DNA of 41,294 nucleotides from Gammaproteobacteria bacterium (GTDB lineage: Bacteria > Pseudomonadota > Gammaproteobacteria > Steroidobacterales > Woeseiaceae). The stretch's first letter is position 1. The number at the start of each line of letters is the position of its first letter. Below the pieces are notes generated by a model. That model did not search any database. It was not told the origin of the DNA and worked only from the letters and a program-made list of their open reading frames with translations. The position numbers were made by a program, and so were the translations under genes. Shown piece by piece: positions 17,292 through 24,786 of the stretch. Where the stretch lies: assembly GCA_009937525.1 (NCBI GenBank), contig JAACFE010000012.1, positions 1 to 41,294 of the forward strand. The letters run 5' to 3'.

Positions 17292-18350
17292 CTATTTGCT
17301 GCTTGTGCGGAGCTCGACGCGCCGGCTTTGAGCCAGGCCGTTGGCCGACATATCGGATGCGCCTGGATGTGATTCGCCGTAACCGCGTGTGGTCAGCCGC
17401 GCCGATTCGACGCCCGCCCTTTCGAGGTGGTCGCGCACGGCTTCGGCGCGACTCTCGGAGAGCTTCATGTTGTAGCTCTCGGGCCCGCGTGAATCCGCGT
17501 AGCCCACAATCTCGACCTGCACGTCGGGATTGCGCCGGAGCGTAGCTGCCGACTCATCGAGCAAGCGTTTCGCGGTCGCGAGGAGCACGGCGGAGTCAAA
17601 TCCGAAGTAGACGCTCTTCAGCTTGACGATCTCGCAACCCCTGGCGTCGACCTTGACGCCTGCAGGAGTGCCCGGACACTGATCCCGGTCGTTGGCAACG
17701 CCATCCCCGTCGCTGTCCACCGGGGCGGCAGCTACAACGCCGCGATCGGTGTCCGGTTCCGCAGCGGCTGCCATGGCAGCGGCAGGCTTGCCGCCGAAGT
17801 TGTACTGGAGGCCGAGCGAGAATATTCCATCCGTCAGGGAATTGTCGCTGTCGAACGTGTGCCGGAGGCGCGCTTCGGTCCGCAGTGACCAGGGGCTGTC
17901 TCCGAAACGAATTTTCAGTCCGAGGCCACCCGTTGCCGTTGCGTTATTGGCCGTCGAGTCCGCGGGTGGGGATCCGCCGAAGTCCGGCGTACCAACATCG
18001 GCCTGCAGGTAACCGACGCCGCCGATGACATAAGGGGAGAACAGGCTGTCCGGCAGGAAATTGCCGATGACGTTGAAACCGAGCTCCAAGTGCTCCTGCC
18101 CCGGGAAGCCGTCAATGTCATGATAGCCGAACAGGCCTTCGAGCCAGAGGTGCTCGCCCATTTCCTTGCCGACCTGGATCTGCCCGCCGGAAACGGAATC
18201 GTCGATCAGACGATCACCGTCGTCGTTGGTATAGACGATCGACGGCGACACGTACCATTCGCCCTCTTCCGCCTGCGCAATGAACGATGCCGCAAGAAAT
18301 ACGATAAGGATAGTTAGCGTGGATAGTCTGCTCACGTCACTAAATGTCAT
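17292..18350 (-). CDS. OmpA/OprF-family outer-membrane porin-like protein
   Basis: A 352-aa outer-membrane protein that tethers the envelope to peptidoglycan. Visible are a signal peptide (TLTILIVFLAASFIAQA), an eight-strand beta-barrel region (mature start EEGEWYVSPSIVYTNDDGD, to about residue 190 ending LGLQYNFGG), an Ala-rich hinge, a calcium-binding thrombospondin type 3-like repeat (DSDGDGVANDRDQCPGTPAG), and the OmpA-like peptidoglycan-binding domain (VYFGFDSA ... NMKLSESRAEAVRDHL ... TTRGYGES). This order is that of OprF. Length is usual. ATG 18350; the ribosome site is poor, and a slightly later start is possible. The gene has a long free upstream region, so it probably has its own promoter. 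Confidence 0.93.
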   Translation of the reverse strand: MTFSDVSRLSTLTILIVFLAASFIAQAEEGEWYVSPSIVYTNDDGDRLIDDSVSGGQIQVGKEMGEHLWLEGLFGYHDIDGFPGQEHLELGFNVIGNFLPDSLFSPYVIGGVGYLQADVGTPDFGGSPPADSTANNATATGGLGLKIRFGDSPWSLRTEARLRHTFDSDNSLTDGIFSLGLQYNFGGKPAAAMAAAAEPDTDRGVVAAAPVDSDGDGVANDRDQCPGTPAGVKVDARGCEIVKLKSVYFGFDSAVLLATAKRLLDESAATLRRNPDVQVEIVGYADSRGPESYNMKLSESRAEAVRDHLERAGVESARLTTRGYGESHPGASDMSANGLAQSRRVELRTSSK

Positions 18351-18769
18351 TTGAGAATCAGAGGGTTAATGTAGACCGGCTTGTCGAAAAGAACTGTGAA
18401 GTAAGTCACGAGCCGCCCACGGAATATGTAAAAAGATACATGAATGCCAGGGAGGTCACAAAGCGTAATCTCAGGCTGCGCAACGACCATTCGTAGATGC
18501 CGTATCGTTCTGCAGGCTTTCCTGATGATCCTAAGGCTTCATATGCTCTGCCAGTAAAGCCCTGACCTGGTCCCTTTCTTCCGGAGACAGATGTCCCTGG
18601 ACGTCGTGTACATCCGGCGGCAGATGGGCACCGGACTCGCCGTGCCACCAGAGGATCGGAATGAAGATGGCGTCTCCCGGCCGACGGTGACACGCCGCTA
18701 GCGCTGCAGCTCTCCGAAGCGGTCGCTCCCGGTTTGGCGATTTGCCACTTTGCCTGTATTTTCGGGCGC
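18351..18769. other. Gene-free interval between divergent OmpA-family and GH16 genes
   Basis: This 419-bp interval must hold the promoters of the two divergent genes, though I could not define convincing -35/-10 pairs. The part next to the OmpA-family gene is AT-richer. The remainder holds an open minus-strand frame without a start codon, listed separately as a possible gene remnant. Confidence 0.5.
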
Positions 18770-18773
18770 ATGA
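18531..18773 (-). pseudogene. Possible remnant of a small gene (start-less open frame)
   Basis: On the minus strand a frame of 80 codons is open from 18773 down to the TAG at 18531-18533. Its last 45 or so residues look like real protein: a GDAIFIPILWWHG segment followed by HLSPEERDQVRALLAEH and MKP before the stop, a plausible amphipathic helix. No ATG or GTG lies in a position to start it, and the part before ALAACHRRPG is Arg-rich and unconvincing. It may be the 3' end of a decayed gene, or chance. No family is recognised. Confidence 0.3.
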
Positions 18774-19648
18774 TCAGGATGCCTCCGGGCCAATTCGCGC
18801 CTCTGTTGCTGCTCTGGCTCTCCATGTCAGTCTGCGAGGCCGACGTCGTGCCGCAGAAAGACCCGCCCGTGCAGTACCCGGCCGCCAACCTCGAGGAGGA
18901 TACCTATCAACCAGGCCCGAATTGGCAACTGGTGTGGTCGGACGAGTTCGAGGGCGAGACGCTCGATCCCGCCAAGTGGAAACGCCAGGTCGTCGAAGCC
19001 GGACGTTTCAACCGGGAGTGGCAGCGATACACGGACAGCCGCAGCAACGCGTATATCGACAACGGCTGCCTCGTCATCAAGGCGATTCACGAGAGCGATA
19101 CGCATGGACCGGACCAGTACACATCGGCCCGGCTGCATACCCTGCCGGAGAACGGCTGGACATACGGCAAGATCGCTGCCCGCATACAGCTACCGTATGG
19201 ACACGGCATCTGGCCGGCCTTCTGGATGCTGGGCGCCAATATCGACGAAAACGGTGGCGATACGCCCTGGCCGCAATCGGGCGAGATCGACATCCTCGAA
19301 ATGTACGGCTCGAGAGACAACGCCGTGGTCGAAGCCAACATCCACTACGCCGGCACGTCAGGACGCCACGCAAGCATGGGCGCCGTTGGCACCAGGCTGG
19401 AACAGGGCAAGTTTGCCGACAACTTTCATGTATTCGAGATCGAGTGGGACGCGGATCGGTTCCAGTGGTTCGTCGACGGCCGGCAATTTGCGTCGACACC
19501 GATTGCCGGTGACGAGTTCTCGGAATTTCACAAACCGTTCTTCATTCTGTTGAACATCGCGGTCGGCGGCAGAAGCGCCGGTCCGGCTGACGACACGACA
19601 CGATTCCCGCAGACCATGTATGTCGACTGGGTGCGGGTCTACCAGTAA
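18770..19648 (+). CDS. Secreted glycoside hydrolase family 16 (beta-glucanase/laminarinase-like)
   Basis: A 292-aa secreted endo-beta-glucanase-type enzyme. After a signal peptide (LLLLWLSMSVCEA) comes a single GH16 jelly-roll domain: WQLVWSDEFEG at the start, TSARLHT and GKIAARIQLPYGHGIWPAFWML in the middle, the catalytic signature GEIDILEMYG with nucleophile Glu172, Asp174 and acid/base Glu177, then EWDADRFQWFVDG and the closing MYVDWVRVYQ. The intact ExDxxE motif says it is active. Substrate among laminarin, other beta-1,3-glucans, mixed-linkage glucans or galactans is not decided by sequence; the sequence looks laminarinase-like. ATG 18770 was chosen over TTG 18734 because it gives a normal signal peptide. 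No carbohydrate-binding module is attached. Confidence 0.92.
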   Translation: MIRMPPGQFAPLLLLWLSMSVCEADVVPQKDPPVQYPAANLEEDTYQPGPNWQLVWSDEFEGETLDPAKWKRQVVEAGRFNREWQRYTDSRSNAYIDNGCLVIKAIHESDTHGPDQYTSARLHTLPENGWTYGKIAARIQLPYGHGIWPAFWMLGANIDENGGDTPWPQSGEIDILEMYGSRDNAVVEANIHYAGTSGRHASMGAVGTRLEQGKFADNFHVFEIEWDADRFQWFVDGRQFASTPIAGDEFSEFHKPFFILLNIAVGGRSAGPADDTTRFPQTMYVDWVRVYQ

Positions 19649-19732
19649 GCATGGGAGATCGTCATCATTACCACTGATCCATCGACCACACCTTCACCGA
19701 CGTCCTACGAGGCGCCTGCCTGGGCCGGAGCG

Positions 19733-20419
19733 ATGCGCCGCTTCACCGACTACCTCGTCGTCGATTTCCTGGGGGGGCCAAGGCCTTGGAAGCTGGCCTG
19801 GGTGATCAACTTCCAGAAAGCGGGGACATTCTTCTTTCTGCTTGCCCTGATCTCTTACTACGGCAATACCACCGCCGCCGCCTGGATCTACACGGCCATG
19901 CAGGGCGGCTACGGGCTGGTGTGGATTCTCAAGGACATGGCGTTCCCGGACCCGAACTGGCAGCGGCGCGTAACCATCGGCGGCGGGATCAACGCGTTCC
20001 TGGGAGTGCTGGGCTGGTACTGGGTATTCGGCTGGCTGTTGGTATCCGGCGTGTCGCAGCCCGATTACCCGCTGCCCGATTTTGCCTGGTACTGTCTGTG
20101 CATCAGCCTGTGCATTACGGGCTCGGCCATCATGATTGCGGCGGACGCGCAGAAGTACTTCACGTTGCGGCTGCAGCGAGGATTGATTACCGACGGCGTG
20201 CACCGCTACGTGCGCCATCCCAATTACCTCGGCGAGATGATGATCTACGGCAGTTTCGCGATGATGGTCTGGCACTGGCTGCCCGTCGTGGTTCTCGCGT
20301 GGGTCTGGCTCGGGCTGTTCGGCGTCAACATGATCATGAAAGAAGCCAGCATGTCACGCTACCCCGAGTGGGCGGCGTACAAGAAGCGCACCTGGTGGCT
20401 GATACCGCTCGTGCTCTAG
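19733..20419 (+). CDS. Integral membrane protein, isoprenylcysteine methyltransferase/steroid reductase-like fold
   Basis: A 228-aa protein with five or six membrane helices and a C-terminal motif typical of the ICMT/phospholipid methyltransferase/DUF1295 superfamily: RGLITDGVHRYVRHPNYLGEMMIYG (about residues 145-169) followed by a KEASMSRYPEWAAYKKRTWWLIP tail. In that superfamily the RHPxY segment helps bind the cofactor. The substrate is unknown. ATG 19733 has GGAG only 2 nt upstream. The frame is open further upstream to about 19652, and a GGGAG at 19653 precedes in-frame ATC/ATT codons but no ATG or GTG, so an extended N-terminus cannot be fully excluded. It follows the GH16 gene by 84 bp on the same strand and may be cotranscribed. 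Confidence 0.82.
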   Translation: MRRFTDYLVVDFLGGPRPWKLAWVINFQKAGTFFFLLALISYYGNTTAAAWIYTAMQGGYGLVWILKDMAFPDPNWQRRVTIGGGINAFLGVLGWYWVFGWLLVSGVSQPDYPLPDFAWYCLCISLCITGSAIMIAADAQKYFTLRLQRGLITDGVHRYVRHPNYLGEMMIYGSFAMMVWHWLPVVVLAWVWLGLFGVNMIMKEASMSRYPEWAAYKKRTWWLIPLVL

Positions 20420-20430
20420 ACATCTCGGGT

Positions 20431-20441
20431 TTACTGTCCCC
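20431..20441. repeat. Possible terminal remnant of the palindromic repeat, copy E
   Basis: TTACTGTCCCC matches the outer end of the repeat family. It lies between two convergent genes, 11 bp after one stop and 8 bp before the other, the same setting as copies A and C. At this length it may be chance. Confidence 0.3.
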
Positions 20442-20449
20442 GCTCTGGT

Positions 20450-21127
20450 CTATTTCTGCAGCTCTTCCCGAACCAGGTTCGCGAGTTGTTCCTGCCCGAA
20501 ACTGGGCAACTGCCGCCCATTGACGAAGTATTCCGGCGTCGCCACGACTTTCAGGACTTTCGAGTCCTGCATGTCCTTGTCCATGCGCTGCTGCACTTCT
20601 GCCGAATTCATGTCAGCCTGAAGCTGCTCCATGTCGAGGCCAACGCCGGCAAGTGCGGGAAGGACGCGGTCACGCTGCACAACGTGATTGGTCACCCACT
20701 GTCGCTGCGATGACAGCAGGGTTTCCAGCGTCTCCCAGTACTTGTCCTGGTTGCGGCTCGCCTCGAGGACCCTGACCGCGTAGTCGACACCGTCATGGAA
20801 CGGGACGTGACGAATCGACAGCCGGATGCCGTCAGGAACTTCGGCCATCCAGCCCTTGACCATCGGATAGAACAACGCGCAGGTTCCGCAAGCCGGATCG
20901 AGAAACTCGACGATATGTACCTTGGCGTCCGGCGGCCCGAGCGTGGGCGCGTGTTCGCTTGCAAGCGCTGCCTGGCGCGCCTGGTCCTCATCCTGCGACG
21001 GCTGGGGGTCACCACACGCGGAAAAGAACGCTGCTGCCGCCAGGATGCCGACTGCCGAGGCAACGAGACGGGTGGGACCGTTGGCTTTCTTCGTGTTTCT
21101 GTTGTGCTTGCCGATGTCTTTGATCAT
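20450..21127 (-). CDS. DsbA-like thioredoxin-fold lipoprotein
   Basis: A 225-aa thiol-disulfide oxidoreductase of the DsbA/thioredoxin_4 type. A signal with a probable lipobox (FFSAC, Cys38) anchors it in the envelope. The thioredoxin fold begins at HIVEFLDPACGTCALFYP with active-site cysteines Cys80 and Cys83 (CGTC), includes an inserted helical domain, and has the cis-proline motif VATPEYFVNG near the C-terminus. It probably shuffles or forms disulfides in periplasmic proteins; without a DsbB/VKOR partner nearby, direction is not known. GAGG lies 7 nt upstream of ATG 21127. It is a single gene; the TRAP operon after it on the same strand ends 63 bp before its start. Confidence 0.88.
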   Translation of the reverse strand: MIKDIGKHNRNTKKANGPTRLVASAVGILAAAAFFSACGDPQPSQDEDQARQAALASEHAPTLGPPDAKVHIVEFLDPACGTCALFYPMVKGWMAEVPDGIRLSIRHVPFHDGVDYAVRVLEASRNQDKYWETLETLLSSQRQWVTNHVVQRDRVLPALAGVGLDMEQLQADMNSAEVQQRMDKDMQDSKVLKVVATPEYFVNGRQLPSFGQEQLANLVREELQK

Positions 21128-21189
21128 GACGCCTCACTGATGAGTTGGAACGGCCGTGGGAGTGAACCGAGGTTACTATCCCACGGATT

Positions 21190-22485
21190 TTAGTGCGGTG
21201 AAAAACCGAACCACTGCGGGAAGACCACGAGGATCGCCAGAACGATCATCTGCAGGATGATGAACGGCGCGACGCCGTAGTAGATATCGGTGGTCCGGAT
21301 ATTGGCCGGCGCAACGCCTTTGAGGTAGAACAGGCTGAAGCCGAATGGCGGTGTCAGGAACGAGGTCTGCAGGTTCATGGCAATCAGGATCGCATACCAG
21401 ACCGGATTGATGCCCAGGGCGGCGGCGATGGGCACCAGGATCGGCACGACGATGTAGGAAATCTCGACAAAATCGATGAAGAATCCCAGCGCCAAGATGA
21501 CCAGCATGGAGAGGATCAGAAAGCCCCACTCCTCCCCCGGCAGGCTCGTCATGAATTCCTCGACGATCCAGTCGCCGCCAGTGTAGGTAAACACCATCGA
21601 GAACGCGGTTGCGCCGATCAGGATCGCGAACACCATGGCCGTAATCTTGACGGTCTCGAGCGAACTCTCCCAGACCATGCGGATCGAGAACCGGCCGTAA
21701 AGTGCTGCGAGGAGGATGGCGCCGACGCCGCCTACTGAGGACGATTCGGTCGGTGTCGCCACGCCGGTCAGGATCGAGCCGAGCACCAGGACGATCAACA
21801 CGAGCGGCGGGACGACCGCCTTCAGCGCAAACCATACCTGTTGCCGCTTCGATCCTGTCGCCTCTTCGAGCCGGATGGGCGGCGCGAGGTCCTTTTTCAG
21901 CAGCGTGATAATGACGATGTAGACGACGTAGAAGCCCACCAGCGACAGGCCCGGCCAGAGCGCCGCCCTGAACAGATCGCCGACCGGCTCCTGGAACACG
22001 TCGCCCAGGATAATAAGAATAATAGACGGTGGAATGATCTGGCCGAGAGTCCCTGCCGCACAGATCGTCCCGGTGGCCAGACGCTTGTCGTACGCGTATT
22101 TGAGCATGACCGGGAGGGAGATAACGCCCATCGCCACGACGCTGGCGCCAACGACACCGGTGGAGGCCGCCAGCAAGGCCCCGACCAGGATCGTCGAAAT
22201 GGCGATGCCGCCACGGATCTCCCCGAACAGGAACCCCATCGATTCGAGCAGGCGTTCGGCGAGATCGGATTTCTGAAGCACGATGCCCATAAAAATGAAC
22301 AGCGGGATGGCCATCAGGATCGTGTTATTCATGATGGACCAGATGCGATGTGGCATCAGCGCAAAGATCTCCGGCCCCTCCGCCAGCAGGCCGAAAAAGA
22401 CTGCAACCCCGCCGAAGGTAAACGCCACGGGAAATCCGACCAGCAGCAACAGCAGCGCAAAGGCGAACATGACCAGCCCGATCAT
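21190..22485 (-). CDS. dctM: TRAP transporter large permease (DctM)
   Basis: A 431-aa inner-membrane protein of about 12 helices, the channel subunit of a Na+-driven TRAP uptake system. Family marks are the FGLLAEG and GALLAASTGVVGASVVAMGVISLPVML segments near the N-terminal third, GTLGQIIPPSIILIILG, and TPTESSSVGGVGAILLAALYGRF midway; the C-terminal half repeats the fold. The length is standard. ATG 22485 with GGGAG about 11 nt upstream. It is the last gene of the dctP-dctQ-dctM operon, 43 bp after dctQ. Confidence 0.96.
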   Translation of the reverse strand: MIGLVMFAFALLLLLVGFPVAFTFGGVAVFFGLLAEGPEIFALMPHRIWSIMNNTILMAIPLFIFMGIVLQKSDLAERLLESMGFLFGEIRGGIAISTILVGALLAASTGVVGASVVAMGVISLPVMLKYAYDKRLATGTICAAGTLGQIIPPSIILIILGDVFQEPVGDLFRAALWPGLSLVGFYVVYIVIITLLKKDLAPPIRLEEATGSKRQQVWFALKAVVPPLVLIVLVLGSILTGVATPTESSSVGGVGAILLAALYGRFSIRMVWESSLETVKITAMVFAILIGATAFSMVFTYTGGDWIVEEFMTSLPGEEWGFLILSMLVILALGFFIDFVEISYIVVPILVPIAAALGINPVWYAILIAMNLQTSFLTPPFGFSLFYLKGVAPANIRTTDIYYGVAPFIILQMIVLAILVVFPQWFGFSPH

Positions 22486-22528
22486 CGAGCGGCGCTCCCA
22501 TCGATCAGAAGCCGGAACCCCCGCGACA

Positions 22529-23062
22529 CTACAGGGCCTCCTTTGGTCGATCCTGCGGTGCCACGATGCCCAGGATGATGTTGAGGTTATGAATGATGAA
22601 CCCGACAGCCGAGACGACGAGAAACAGGAATGAAGCCGGGATGACCAGCTTGATCAGCCAGCGATGCGACAAACCACCCGGGTCACCGCTGACCTCGCCC
22701 GAGGAATAGGCCTCCTGAACGTACCACACCGAACCTTCGATGATCAGCACGCTCAGTGGCAGCAGGAACAGGACGGTGCCGGCAATATTGACGATGGCCT
22801 TCTTGCGCGGCGAAAAACGATCGTACAGGACGTCCACGCGCACGTGTGCGTCTTCCTTGAGTCCGTAGGCGATGCCGAACAGGAACACCATCGCGAACAG
22901 GTGCCACTCCGTTTCCTGCAGGGCGATGGAACCGGTGCTGAAGAAATAGCGCATGATCGCGTCGTAGAAGACGTTGACCAGCATGAGCAGGTTGAGAACG
23001 CCCGCGATCCACCCCATCACGTCGGAGAAGCGATCGAACAGTGTCTCAAGCCTCAGGAGCAT
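22529..23062 (-). CDS. dctQ: TRAP transporter small permease (DctQ)
   Basis: A 177-aa membrane protein of four helices, the small permease that braces the large permease. It has the usual pattern: helix 1 (MGWIAGVLNLLMLVNVFYDAI), the LQETEWHLFAMVFLFGIAYGLKEDAHVRVDVLYDRF signature spanning helix 2, and two further helices. Slightly longer N-terminal segment than average. ATG 23062, preceded by AAGGG. It lies between dctP and dctM, separated from dctP by a 58-bp spacer that holds a stable hairpin. Confidence 0.94.
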   Translation of the reverse strand: MLLRLETLFDRFSDVMGWIAGVLNLLMLVNVFYDAIMRYFFSTGSIALQETEWHLFAMVFLFGIAYGLKEDAHVRVDVLYDRFSPRKKAIVNIAGTVLFLLPLSVLIIEGSVWYVQEAYSSGEVSGDPGGLSHRWLIKLVIPASFLFLVVSAVGFIIHNLNIILGIVAPQDRPKEAL

Positions 23063-23087
23063 TCGGTGCCCTTACGTCAGGACAGGA

Positions 23088-23111
23088 GACTCCCGGCCGA
23101 AGCCGGGAGTC
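23088..23111 (-). promoter_or_regulatory. Intercistronic hairpin with UUCG tetraloop between dctP and dctQ
   Basis: On the transcript the arms GACTCCCGGC and GCCGGGAGTC pair perfectly (10 bp, mostly GC) and close on a C(UUCG)G tetraloop, an unusually stable loop. It lies 9 bp after the dctP stop and 25 bp before the dctQ start. No U-tract follows. Such hairpins commonly protect the upstream message from 3' exonucleases and so raise binding-protein output over permease; partial termination is the alternative. Confidence 0.7.
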
Positions 23112-23120
23112 TAAACGGGA

Positions 23121-24254
23121 CTATTCGAGATTGTCCTTGAGATAGGCGTAGTCGGAGATCTCGGTCCACTTGCGCGCCATCTTCATATAGGCGGCTTGTG
23201 ATTCGTAGATTTCCTTGAACATGGGATCGGCGGCTGCGCTTTCCGCCAGCAGTTCCTGGTTGACACGCTTCATCTCGGCAATGATTTCGGGCGGGAAGGT
23301 GCGGATCTTGACGTCCGGATACTGTTCCTCGATCGACGCCCAGTTGACCGCGCTTTCGTGGTAGGACATCGCATACATATCGTAGGCCGCGTATTGCATG
23401 GCAGTGACGAGGATCGCCTGCAGATGCGCGGGCAGGCTATCGAACGCTTCCTTGTTAACCATGAACTGCAGCTCGGTCGCAGGCTCGTGCCAGCCGGTGT
23501 AGTAATAAGGCGCGATCTTCTGGAAGCCCATGTTGAGATCGAGCGACGGGCCGACCCATTCCAGGGCATCGATGGTGCCGCGCTCCAGCGCCGTGTAGAG
23601 CTCGCCCGGCGCAATGTTCGTCACCACGACACCAAGCTTGGAGAGGACCTCGCCGGCAAAGCCGGGGATACGCATCTTGAGACCATTCAGGTCGTCGAGC
23701 GTGTTGATTTCCTTGCGGAACCAGCCGCCCATCTGGTTGCCGGTGTTGCCGCCGGGGAAGGAATAAACGTCCTGCTTGTCATAGACCTTCTTCATCAGGT
23801 CCATGCCGCCGCCATAGTAGAACCAGGCATATTGTTCCGGGGCGATCATGCCGAAGGGCATGGTCGAGAAGAACATGGTGCTGGTGTCCTTGCCCTTCCA
23901 GTAGTACGAGGCCGAGTGGCCCATCTCGTACTGGCCGGCCTTGACCATGTCCAGGATGCCGAACGCCGCCTTGTGCTTGTTAGCCGAGTCGATCCGGATT
24001 TCCAGTTCACCTCCGGACATCTCCTTTACCATGTCGGCCATCTTGATGACCGCATCGCCAAAAATAGGAAAACCCGTTCCCCAGGTCTGCGCCAGCTTCC
24101 ATACGATGGTTTCCTTCTCAACTTCGCTTTCCGCCGGCGCAGCTGCCTGCTGCGGCTGTTGTTGCTGTTGTTCACCACAGGCCGCCAGTGCCAGCAGAGA
24201 ACCGAGCGCCACCAGGCCGGCGAGCGGTTTCATAGAATGCTTCAGCTGTTTCAT
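23121..24254 (-). CDS. dctP: TRAP substrate-binding protein (DctP; TakP-like), lipoprotein form
   Basis: A 377-aa extracytoplasmic solute receptor for the TRAP system. It resembles TakP, which binds 2-oxoacids with Na+: GNQMGGWFRKEI, LKMRIPGFAGEVL, GTIDALEWVGPSLDLNMGF and YYYTGWHEP are all conserved positions of that branch. So a 2-oxoacid (such as pyruvate) or related monocarboxylate is the likely cargo; this is inference. The signal ends in a lipobox (LAAC, Cys26) followed by a Gln-rich linker (EQQQQQPQQAAAPAE), so it is probably a lipoprotein instead of a free periplasmic protein, which is less common for TRAP receptors. ATG 24254 with GAAGAAAAG upstream. First gene of the operon, divergent from the rhodanese gene. 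Confidence 0.93.
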   Translation of the reverse strand: MKQLKHSMKPLAGLVALGSLLALAACGEQQQQQPQQAAAPAESEVEKETIVWKLAQTWGTGFPIFGDAVIKMADMVKEMSGGELEIRIDSANKHKAAFGILDMVKAGQYEMGHSASYYWKGKDTSTMFFSTMPFGMIAPEQYAWFYYGGGMDLMKKVYDKQDVYSFPGGNTGNQMGGWFRKEINTLDDLNGLKMRIPGFAGEVLSKLGVVVTNIAPGELYTALERGTIDALEWVGPSLDLNMGFQKIAPYYYTGWHEPATELQFMVNKEAFDSLPAHLQAILVTAMQYAAYDMYAMSYHESAVNWASIEEQYPDVKIRTFPPEIIAEMKRVNQELLAESAAADPMFKEIYESQAAYMKMARKWTEISDYAYLKDNLE

Positions 24255-24396
24255 TGCTTTTCTTCATGTCAGTCTAGAAGGAGCAGAAATTCTAACCGTT
24301 TCGGAGGCGAAAAGGGTCTCACAGGGCTACCGATGGCTCGCGGAAGGTACAATTCCGGATTTGAAAAGCGATTAGTATCAGTCCCGGAGGGGCAAC

Positions 24397-24786
24397 ATGA
24401 GCAAGATCGGCTACAAAGCCCTGGTCGAAGCAGCCGAGGCGCGAATACGAACTATTTCGGTCGAAGAAGCGATCGACAAGCTGGGCTCCGGCGACGTGGT
24501 CTTCGTCGACCTGCGTGACGTCAGGGAGCTGAAACGTGAAGGCGGCATACCCGGTGCGTTTCACTGTCCGCGCGGCCTGCTCGAATTCTGGATCGACCCG
24601 GAAAGCCCCTACCACCATGCTGTGTTTGCGGAACCAAAGGAGTTCGTCTTCTTCTGCAACCTTGGCTGGCGTTCCGCGCTTGCGGCGGACATCGCCCAGC
24701 AGATGGGGCTCGAGACCTGTCACATCGACGGCGGTTTCAAAGCCTGGAAAGCGTTCGGCGGGGAGGTCACGCAGGGGAAGAAATGA
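24397..24786 (+). CDS. Rhodanese-domain protein
   Basis: A 129-aa single rhodanese domain, likely a cytoplasmic sulfurtransferase or sulfur carrier. It has ISVEEAIDKLGSGDVVFVDLRDVRELKREGGIPGA at the N-terminal half, the active-site loop CNLGWRS with Cys87 and Arg92, and the closing HIDGGFKAWKAFGGEV. The active-site loop has seven residues from Cys to Ser, within the usual range. A very good ribosome site (GGAGGGG, 5 nt before ATG 24397) sets the start. Its stop overlaps the plsB start by 4 bp (ATGA), implying translational coupling. A TACAAT at 24347 could be a -10 element, but no good -35 was found. Confidence 0.92.
   Translation: MSKIGYKALVEAAEARIRTISVEEAIDKLGSGDVVFVDLRDVRELKREGGIPGAFHCPRGLLEFWIDPESPYHHAVFAEPKEFVFFCNLGWRSALAADIAQQMGLETCHIDGGFKAWKAFGGEVTQGKK

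Noticed and set aside
18406-18888. 160-aa minus-strand open frame overlapping the GH16 gene start
   Set aside because: It overlaps the signal peptide of the glucanase and shows no protein-like pattern; a different frame in the same strand looks more real.
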